Source of the DNA: Bradyrhizobium uaiense
GTDB taxonomy: Bacteria > Pseudomonadota > Alphaproteobacteria > Rhizobiales > Xanthobacteraceae
Assembly: GCF_010811875.1 (NCBI RefSeq)
Contig: NZ_VKHP01000006.1
Location: forward strand, 34,013-98,012
Reading direction: 5' to 3'
Length of the DNA: 64,000 nt
Positions 58,215 through 64,000 of the stretch are shown piece after piece. The notes beneath the pieces were generated by a model. It worked only from the letters and a program-made list of their open reading frames with translations. It was not told where the DNA came from and searched no databases. A program made the position numbers and the translations under genes. Position 1 is the first letter of the stretch. Every line of letters starts with the position of its first letter.

Positions 58215-59483
58215 CTAGCCAGCAGCGCGGCGGCCGTCGTTCCGACGCGACTGCAGCTTCTTGAGGATCGGCGACAGGAACGACTCGCGGGCCTCGGCGA
58301 GATCGGGACGGCCGGTGAGGCGCTGCGCGATCCGCAGGAAGGTCTTTGTGGTGCGATGACGCGCGGAGACTTCCGCGATCATCTGGCCGTTGTTGGCGGC
58401 TTCACCGAACAGCCTGCAATCGAACGGAATGGACGCGATCGGCTGGCTCTCGATCGTCTTGGCGAAATCCTTGACCTCGATCTCGGGGCGCTTCGACATG
58501 CCGACCTGGTTCAGGCAGTAGAGCGGCGGCCGGTCATTGGGACGCGCGGTCCGGAGCAAGTTCATCATGTTCTTGGTGTTGCGCATGTTGGCGAGGTCGG
58601 GCTCGGCGACGATCAGGATATCGTCGGCGCCGACCAGCACGCGTTTGGTCCAGGCGGTCCATTGATGCGGGACGTCGAGCACGATGCAGGACGTGGTCAT
58701 GCGCATCGTGTCGAAGATGGCATCGAACGCCTCGGCGCCGAAATCGTAGACCTGGTCGAGGGTGGCCGGGGCCGCCAGCAGGCTGAGATGGTCGCCGCAC
58801 TTTGCCAGCAGGCGTTCCATGAAGGCGCTGTCCGGACGCTCGGGTGCGAACACCGCGTTGGCGATGCCCTGTGTCGGATCCTGGTTGTAGTCGAGCCCGG
58901 CGGTGCCGAAGGCGAGGTCGAGATCCACCACGACCGAATCCAGCCCGAGGTCGCGCGCGATGGTCCAGGCGACATTATGGGCGATGGTCGAGGCGCCGAC
59001 GCCACCTTTAGCGCCCGCGACCGCGATCAGGCGGCCGACCGAGACCGCTTCCGAGGACGAGAACAGGCTGCAGATCGAGCGGACGATGTCGAGCACCTTG
59101 ACCGGCCCGATGACGTAGTCGTTGACGCCGCGCCGGACCAATTCGCGATACGGCGCAGCTTCGCCCGGCGTGCCGAGCACGACAACCCGGGTGCCGGGAT
59201 CGCAGACCGTGGCGAGCTCATCGAGACCGGCGAGGAAATCGTTGTCCGGCTCGGTCTCCAGCATGATGACGTTGGGCGTCGGCGCCTTGTGATAGGTGTC
59301 GATCGCCGCTGCGATGCCGCCCATGTGGACGGAGAGGTGAGCCTTGGCCAGCCGGCGGTCTTCGGCGGCGGCGCGCGCGGTCGCGGCCGTCGCGACGCTG
59401 GCGCAGAAGGCCTGCACGGAAATCCGCGGTGCCGGCGCGATGTGGTCGTGGGCGTGCTGCGGTTCGTCCTGTTGTTCGGTCAT
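58215..59483 (-). CDS. cpaE: CpaE/TadZ pilus assembly ATPase-like protein
   Basis: 422 residues. The N-terminal 140 residues form a receiver-like domain (VIMLETEPDNDFLAGLDELA). The C-terminal MinD/ParA-like domain has the atypical Walker A KGGVGAST (159-166), as in other CpaE proteins, then DLDLAFGTAGLDYNQDPTQG. It localises the Tad machine at the pole. It overlaps cpaD by 4 bp. Confidence 0.92.
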   Translation of the reverse strand: MTEQQDEPQHAHDHIAPAPRISVQAFCASVATAATARAAAEDRRLAKAHLSVHMGGIAAAIDTYHKAPTPNVIMLETEPDNDFLAGLDELATVCDPGTRVVVLGTPGEAAPYRELVRRGVNDYVIGPVKVLDIVRSICSLFSSSEAVSVGRLIAVAGAKGGVGASTIAHNVAWTIARDLGLDSVVVDLDLAFGTAGLDYNQDPTQGIANAVFAPERPDSAFMERLLAKCGDHLSLLAAPATLDQVYDFGAEAFDAIFDTMRMTTSCIVLDVPHQWTAWTKRVLVGADDILIVAEPDLANMRNTKNMMNLLRTARPNDRPPLYCLNQVGMSKRPEIEVKDFAKTIESQPIASIPFDCRLFGEAANNGQMIAEVSARHRTTKTFLRIAQRLTGRPDLAEARESFLSPILKKLQSRRNDGRRAAG

Positions 59484-60223
59484 TTCCCGGCGTCGCTCAG
59501 TTTCGCTCTATCGGCTTCGGGGTAGGCGGTCGCGGTCGAGTCACCCTTGCGGTATTTCTGGAATGCGATCGACCGGCGCGGCGTGTAGGCGGCGGTCTCG
59601 GTCCGCGGCTGTTCGAGGTCGGACGGATTGGCGACCATCGCGGCGAGATTGCGCTGCGTGGCGCAGCCGAAATTCTCGTACTGCTTATTCTCGCTGTAAC
59701 CGGGATTGTAGATCGAGGGACCAAGGTCGCTCGGCCACACGCCGCAGGGTCCGGCGACCGCGGCCATCTTCGGATAGCTGAGGCGAATGGTCGGGAGCGC
59801 GCGCGGGTCGTCGGCGTGATAGGAGCGCCGGGTGATGGCGTGCGCCGGCACCCCCGTCGACGCCAGCACGCCGCGGATCTCCTGGTACACCGCCTGCGTC
59901 GAGCGTGTGTTCGAGGTGTCGGCCGGCACATCGATCGCGATCGCGCCGGTGCCTTCACGGCGCCAGGTGCGGGCCAGCCCCATGACGTCGTCGCGCTGCG
60001 TTTCGGTGAGATTGCCGCGGGCATGGCCCACGAACACGACGATCGACTGCTCACCCTCGGTGATCGCGATCGGATGTCGTTGCCGGTAGTCGTCGGGCAC
60101 GGTGCCGGTGGCAAGATTGTCGCCGGTCAGATTGCAGCCGCCGAGCGCGATCGCCGTGGCGACGAGGGCGCCGCACAGCGACAGCGACCTCGTATGTCCG
60201 GCTTGTGTGTTGCGTATCATCAT
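59480..60223 (-). CDS. cpaD: CpaD pilus assembly lipoprotein
   Basis: 247 residues. Signal peptide and lipobox (AIALGGC, Cys30). The mature part (YRQRHPIAITEGEQSIVVFV, GVWPSDLGPS, ENKQYENFGCATQRNLAAMV, ADPSDLEQPR-like end) matches CpaD, an outer-membrane partner of the CpaC secretin. The start ATG at 60223 is followed by a second ATG. Confidence 0.92.
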   Translation of the reverse strand: MMIRNTQAGHTRSLSLCGALVATAIALGGCNLTGDNLATGTVPDDYRQRHPIAITEGEQSIVVFVGHARGNLTETQRDDVMGLARTWRREGTGAIAIDVPADTSNTRSTQAVYQEIRGVLASTGVPAHAITRRSYHADDPRALPTIRLSYPKMAAVAGPCGVWPSDLGPSIYNPGYSENKQYENFGCATQRNLAAMVANPSDLEQPRTETAAYTPRRSIAFQKYRKGDSTATAYPEADRAKLSDAGK

Positions 60224-60252
60224 AGGATCCCCCAACCCTTCAGGTTCGCGCC

Positions 60253-61722
60253 TCAGTCGATGATGAAGCCGAAATTGACCGGCGTGGCGCCGATCGGCTC
60301 GGCACGGGCGGCAACGCCGTAGATGCGATTGACGCGCGCCAGCAGCGCCGACTGTGCGTCGGAGGCCGGAGCAAATCCGTCGTCGGGACGGGACAATTCC
60401 TTCTGCGCAACGGCGCGCACCACGTAGGGCGTTACGATGACCATGAGCTCGGTCTCGTTGTTGACGAAGTCCTGGCTCCTGAACAGCTGGCCGAGGACCG
60501 GGATCTGATCGACGCCCGGCATTCCGTTGATGGCCTGCTTGGTCTGCTCCTGGATCAATCCGGCCATCGCGATCGAGCCGCCGGAGGGCACCTCCAGCGT
60601 GGTGTCGGCGCGGCGGGTCTTGATCGAGGGGATCGTCGTGCCGCCCTGGCCGCCGGTCAACGCGTTCTCCATCGAGACTTCGGACACTTCGGTCATCACC
60701 TTCAGGCTGATGCGTCCCTCGGACAGCACCACCGGAGTGAAGTTGAGCGAGATACCGAACTTCTTGAAGCTGACGGTCTGGACGCAATTCCCGATCGTGC
60801 CTGACGTCGTGGTCTGACAGGTGACGCCGGTCGGAATTGGAAACTCGCCGCCCGAGACGAAGGTCGCGGACTCGCCGGAGATCGCCGTGAGGTTGGGTTC
60901 GGCCAGCGTCTTCACGACGCCTGCGTTTTCCATCGCGCGCAGCGTCGCGGTGACGGTCGGCACGCCGAGCTTGTTCAGGGCCGCACCGGCCAGCACGTTG
61001 CTGGGCGCGAGCGGTCCGTTGTTGGCGGTGAAGGCGTTGGCGTTGTTGAAGACCACCGCAGCGGTGCCGTAATTCATATTGGCACTGAGATCGACGCCGA
61101 GCTGCTTGACGACATCCCGGCGCACTTCGGCGACGGTGACTTTCAGCATCACCTGGTCGCGGCCGCGCACCACGATGGAATTGACGACCTTGTCGGCGCT
61201 GCCGACGAGCTTCGCGGCGATGTCGCCGGCCTGCTGGGCTTCGACCGGGCTCGCCACCGTGCCGGTCAGCACCACGCTGTCGCCGACGCCTTCGATCTGG
61301 ACGCCGGGCAGCATCTGCTTCAACGCGGCGCGCATGCCGTTGAGGTCGCGCTTGATCGCGATGTCGTAGGACGCGACCTGATTGCCCTCGGCGTCGAAGA
61401 ACACGACGTTGGTCTGGCCGACCGCCGCGCCGATGATATAGGCACGCTGCGCCGAGCGGATCACGGCGTTGGCGATCTTGGGATCGGCAACCAGGACGTC
61501 CTTGGCCTCGCGCGGCAGGTCGACCACCACCGACTTGCCGACGCCGAGCGAGACGGAGCGCATCTTGGCGGAAATGCTGCTCGTCACTGCGACGTCCGCG
61601 TTCTTGTCGGGATCGGTCGCGCCGGCGAGAGCCGGGACCAGCATCAGGGCGGTAACCGCCGAGAATGACAGCGAACGGACCAGCGTGGTCCGCGTCGCCA
61701 GTTTTTTTGCACCCGTTGTCAT
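60253..61722 (-). CDS. cpaC: CpaC secretin of the Flp/Tad pilus
   Basis: 489 residues. A signal peptide (about 1-37) is followed by an N-domain (LGVGKSVVVDLPREAKDVLV), a BON-like domain (about 115-185) and the secretin core (about 230-450: VPTVTATLRAMENAGVVKTL, LAEPNLTAISGESATFVSGG, PVLGQLFRSQDFVNNETELM). It forms the outer-membrane pore through which the pilus emerges. Confidence 0.95.
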   Translation of the reverse strand: MTTGAKKLATRTTLVRSLSFSAVTALMLVPALAGATDPDKNADVAVTSSISAKMRSVSLGVGKSVVVDLPREAKDVLVADPKIANAVIRSAQRAYIIGAAVGQTNVVFFDAEGNQVASYDIAIKRDLNGMRAALKQMLPGVQIEGVGDSVVLTGTVASPVEAQQAGDIAAKLVGSADKVVNSIVVRGRDQVMLKVTVAEVRRDVVKQLGVDLSANMNYGTAAVVFNNANAFTANNGPLAPSNVLAGAALNKLGVPTVTATLRAMENAGVVKTLAEPNLTAISGESATFVSGGEFPIPTGVTCQTTTSGTIGNCVQTVSFKKFGISLNFTPVVLSEGRISLKVMTEVSEVSMENALTGGQGGTTIPSIKTRRADTTLEVPSGGSIAMAGLIQEQTKQAINGMPGVDQIPVLGQLFRSQDFVNNETELMVIVTPYVVRAVAQKELSRPDDGFAPASDAQSALLARVNRIYGVAARAEPIGATPVNFGFIID

Positions 61723-61735
61723 ATCGAAGCCCCCA

Positions 61736-62539
61736 TCACTTCTGTGTCGTCTGAGCGCTAGGGATGCCGAAGCGCACCACCTTGATGCTCTCGCCCCGCT
61801 TCGGGGCCTGGTCTCTGGTCTCGTCGATCGTCTCATTGATGTCGGCGATGCTGCGCAGCGCCAGCGCCAGCGTGCCGCTCTGCCGGGCGCGCGCGAGCGT
61901 CTCGGCCTGTTCGGGCTTGAGCTCGAGTGTCACGGTCTTGCCGACGAGGGAGTTGTTGCCGTCCTTCTCTTTCGGCGCCTGGTCGATCGCCAGCACGCGG
62001 ACGTTGGACAGCAGTATTTCGGTGGTGATGATGTCGCGGTTACCCTGCTGTTGATCGGGGTTCTTGTCGCGCCGCGACAGGATCACATCGACGCGGTCGT
62101 TCGGCAGGATGAAGCCGCCGGCGCCGGTCTCCGGCGAGATTTCCGTGGAGATCGCGCGCATGCCGGAGGGCAGGATCGCGGCCATGAAGCCGCTTCCATT
62201 GGCCTTGACCAGTTTCTGCTCGCGGATCGGTTCGCCGATGATGAAAGGAGCGCGTGCGATCGAGCCGATCACGTCGGTCATGGCGTTGGCATTGGTGTCG
62301 TGGCGGATGAACGCCGCGCTTGCGGTTTCAGCGGGCCAGCGCTGCCATTGCACGTCTTCGGCTTTGACCGACTGGCCGAGGCCGATGTCGGACTTCGCCA
62401 CCAGCACCTCGACGGTCGGTAGCTGTGCGACCGGCGGCGCGACCGGCGCCGGTTTGCGATCGCCAACGCTCGCGAGATACATGGCCGCGAGGCCTGCGAC
62501 GCCGGCGATGCCGAGGACCACGATGCGTGCCGTCTTCAT
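61736..62539 (-). CDS. cpaB: CpaB pilus assembly protein
   Basis: 267 residues. One N-terminal membrane span (IVVLGIAGVAGLAAMYLASV) is followed by a SAF domain (VEVLVAKSDIGLGQSVKAED) and the CpaB C-domain (RAISTEISPETGAGGFILPN, DRVDVILSRRD). It is the periplasmic partner of the secretin and the first gene of the operon in this window. Confidence 0.93.
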   Translation of the reverse strand: MKTARIVVLGIAGVAGLAAMYLASVGDRKPAPVAPPVAQLPTVEVLVAKSDIGLGQSVKAEDVQWQRWPAETASAAFIRHDTNANAMTDVIGSIARAPFIIGEPIREQKLVKANGSGFMAAILPSGMRAISTEISPETGAGGFILPNDRVDVILSRRDKNPDQQQGNRDIITTEILLSNVRVLAIDQAPKEKDGNNSLVGKTVTLELKPEQAETLARARQSGTLALALRSIADINETIDETRDQAPKRGESIKVVRFGIPSAQTTQK

Positions 62540-62825
62540 GCGATTGTCTGAATGCCCTTAACTCAGGGCAGTCACGTCCTTGCGGCACCGACAGCCCTTC
62601 CCGGGAGCATCACTACGGCCGCAAAAGTATAAGGGAACTTGATGGAACGTCCGGACAATTAAGGGATTGGTGGGGATGGTGAACGGCGAGTTTATCGGTG
62701 CCGTCACATCTCCGCAGAATCCCGGAGATCGCGCGTACTCGATGCACGGGACGCGGGTCGCAGCGCCGCGTCACGGCCGGGCGGTTGTGGTTAATCTCGG
62801 CTGACGTGTAGTCCGCGCCGACGGA
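62540..62825. promoter_or_regulatory. Leader/promoter region of the cpaBCDE operon
   Basis: About 285 bp without a gene. A palindromic element (tgccct-taactc-agggca, near 62552-62569) lies just upstream of cpaB. No pilin (Flp) or CpaA gene is found here. Confidence 0.45.
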
Positions 62826-63914
62826 TCAGCGCGCAGCCTTCAACGCCGCAAATCCGCGATCGAGATCGGCCTTGAGATCGTCGAGGCTTTCGAGCCCGAT
62901 ATGTAGCCGCAGCGTCGGTCCGCCCGGCGACCATTTGGTCGCGGTGCGATAGTCGCTGCAATCGAACGGGATGGCGAGGCTCTCGAACCCGCCCCACGAA
63001 AAGCCCATGCCAAACAGCTTGAGCGTGTTGAGCATCGCATCGACCGCGGTCTGCGGCACCGGCTTCAGCACGATGCTGAACAGGCCGGAGGCGCCGGTGA
63101 AGTCGCGCTTCCAGATCGCGTGCCCGGGATCGGTCTCGAGGGCAGGGTGCAGCACGCGATCGACCTCGGGTCGCGCCGCAAGCCAGCGCGCCATCTCGAG
63201 CCCGGAGCGGTGGTGCTGTGCAAGTCGAACCGACAGCGTGCGTAGCCCGCGCAGCGCGAGGTAGACGTCATCGGGGCCGACGCAGACGCCGAGCACCCCG
63301 ATCGCCTCCTGGACCAGCGGCCAGGCCTTCGCGTTGGCCGCGATGGTGCCGAACATGATGTCGGAGTGGCCGCTGAAATATTTGGTGCCGGCCTGCATGC
63401 TGATGTCGATGCCTTGTTCGAGCGAACGGCGATAGAGCGGGGTCGCCCATGTGTTGTCATCGATCATCAGCGCGCCGTGGGCATGCGCCACGGCCGATAT
63501 CGCGCGCACGTCGGGCATCTCGAACGATTGCGAGCCGGGCGCCTCGACCAGAACGGCGCGGGTGTTCGGCTTGAACAGCGCCGCGATGCCGGCGCCGATC
63601 AGCGGATCGAAATAGCTGGTCTCGATGCCGTAGCGCCTCAGGAGCTTTTCGCAGACATTGCGGGTCGGCCGATAGGCATTGTCGCAAACCAGCAGATGGT
63701 CGCCGGCCTTCAGCACGGCGAGCAGCGTCGTGCTGATCGCGGACAGTCCCGACGGGGCGAGGCCGACGCCGGCGCATTGCGGGCCTTCCAGCGCCATCAG
63801 CACGTCCTGTAGCGCCCGGGTGGTCGGGGTGCCGTGGCGGCCATAGGTAAATTCGGCGCGATGGGCGTGGAGGTCCTCCGCGCTCGGATAGAGCACGGTG
63901 GAGCCGTGAAACAC
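62826..63914 (-). pseudogene. metC: Cystathionine beta-lyase-like PLP enzyme, 5' end cut by an inverted copy
   Basis: 362 residues of a Cys/Met-metabolism PLP enzyme (MetC-type) that would release homocysteine from cystathionine. The Schiff-base lysine is in QAGTKYFSGHSD (K178), preceded by MIDDNTWATPLYRRSLEQG. The frame begins at a GTG that in family members is the Val of a PVFHGSTV segment, so some 20 N-terminal residues are missing. The missing part is replaced from 63918 by a reverse-complement copy of 63218-63300. Either a real inversion or an assembly artefact. The rest is intact. Confidence 0.75.
63218..63300. repeat. Inner arm of an 83-bp exact inverted repeat (inside metC)
   Basis: Reverse complement of 63918-64000 over all 83 positions. 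Identity stops at the inner edge (63301 against 63917). Confidence 0.95.
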
Positions 63915-63917
63915 CGG

Positions 63918-64000
63918 CGGGGTGCTCGGCGTCTGCGTCGGCCCCGATGACGTCTACCTCGCGCTGCGCGGGCTACGCACGCTGTCGGTTCGACTTGCAC
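63918..64000. repeat. Outer arm of an 83-bp exact inverted repeat at the window end
   Basis: Exact reverse complement of 63218-63300, running to the last base of the window, so the arm may continue beyond. The loop between the arms is 617 bp. Confidence 0.95.

Overview
The window is alphaproteobacterial DNA, most likely from the Bradyrhizobium group (Nitrobacteraceae). The basis is high GC, a cpa/tad pilus locus, an alpha-2-macroglobulin/pbpC pair, and protein families I associate with Rhizobiales prophages. It divides into a complete-looking podovirus-type prophage (about 185-41391) and a host chromosomal segment (about 41375-64000). No database was searched; all names rest on motifs and remembered families.

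Prophage. A 19-bp direct repeat at 185-203 and 41373-41391 marks the ends. The right copy is the 3' end of an intact tRNA-Arg(TCT), so the element sits in that tRNA. Reading inward from the left end on the minus strand come a small gene, the tyrosine integrase, an excisionase-like gene, a DUF1376 replication-type gene and an AlpA-like regulator. A control region (3667-5170) holds repeated operator-like motifs and a stand-alone DnaA domain IV protein. The rightward late operon runs from about 5.2 to 35.6 kb: small early proteins, a metallopeptidase, an OmpR-type winged-helix protein, large terminase, a Tad2-like anti-Thoeris candidate, a KTSC protein, a portal split into two ORFs around a HAD-like gene, scaffold, SU10-type capsid, adaptor, tail and ejection proteins, and a tail lysozyme. 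An accessory two-gene module with pentanucleotide arrays follows (30.0-31.9 kb), then a collar fibre, an HNH endonuclease and a lysis cassette (GH24 endolysin, overlapping spanins, holin-like protein). The right arm (36-41.2 kb) is a mosaic of small accessory genes, a transposase remnant, a frameshifted excisionase-like gene and a HicAB locus with an added ribbon-helix-helix gene.

Host segment. An alpha-2-macroglobulin and PbpC pair (protease trapping and peptidoglycan repair) is followed by a four-gene envelope glycolipid cluster (GT83/ArnT-like transferase, PAP2 phosphatase, GT2 polyprenyl-P sugar synthase, LAB_N protein). Then come an M23 peptidase, a Na/Pi cotransporter-family protein, a PilZ protein, TadD, and cpaE-cpaD-cpaC-cpaB on the minus strand. 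The motor genes cpaF/tadB/tadC and the pilin are not in the window. The window ends in a cystathionine beta-lyase-like gene whose 5' end is cut by an exact 83-bp inverted copy of its own interior, which looks like an assembly fold-back or a real inversion.

Best candidates for something new: the split portal, the pentanucleotide-array module, the dispersed 11-bp-phased GCTAGC repeats, and the DnaA-domain-IV control region.
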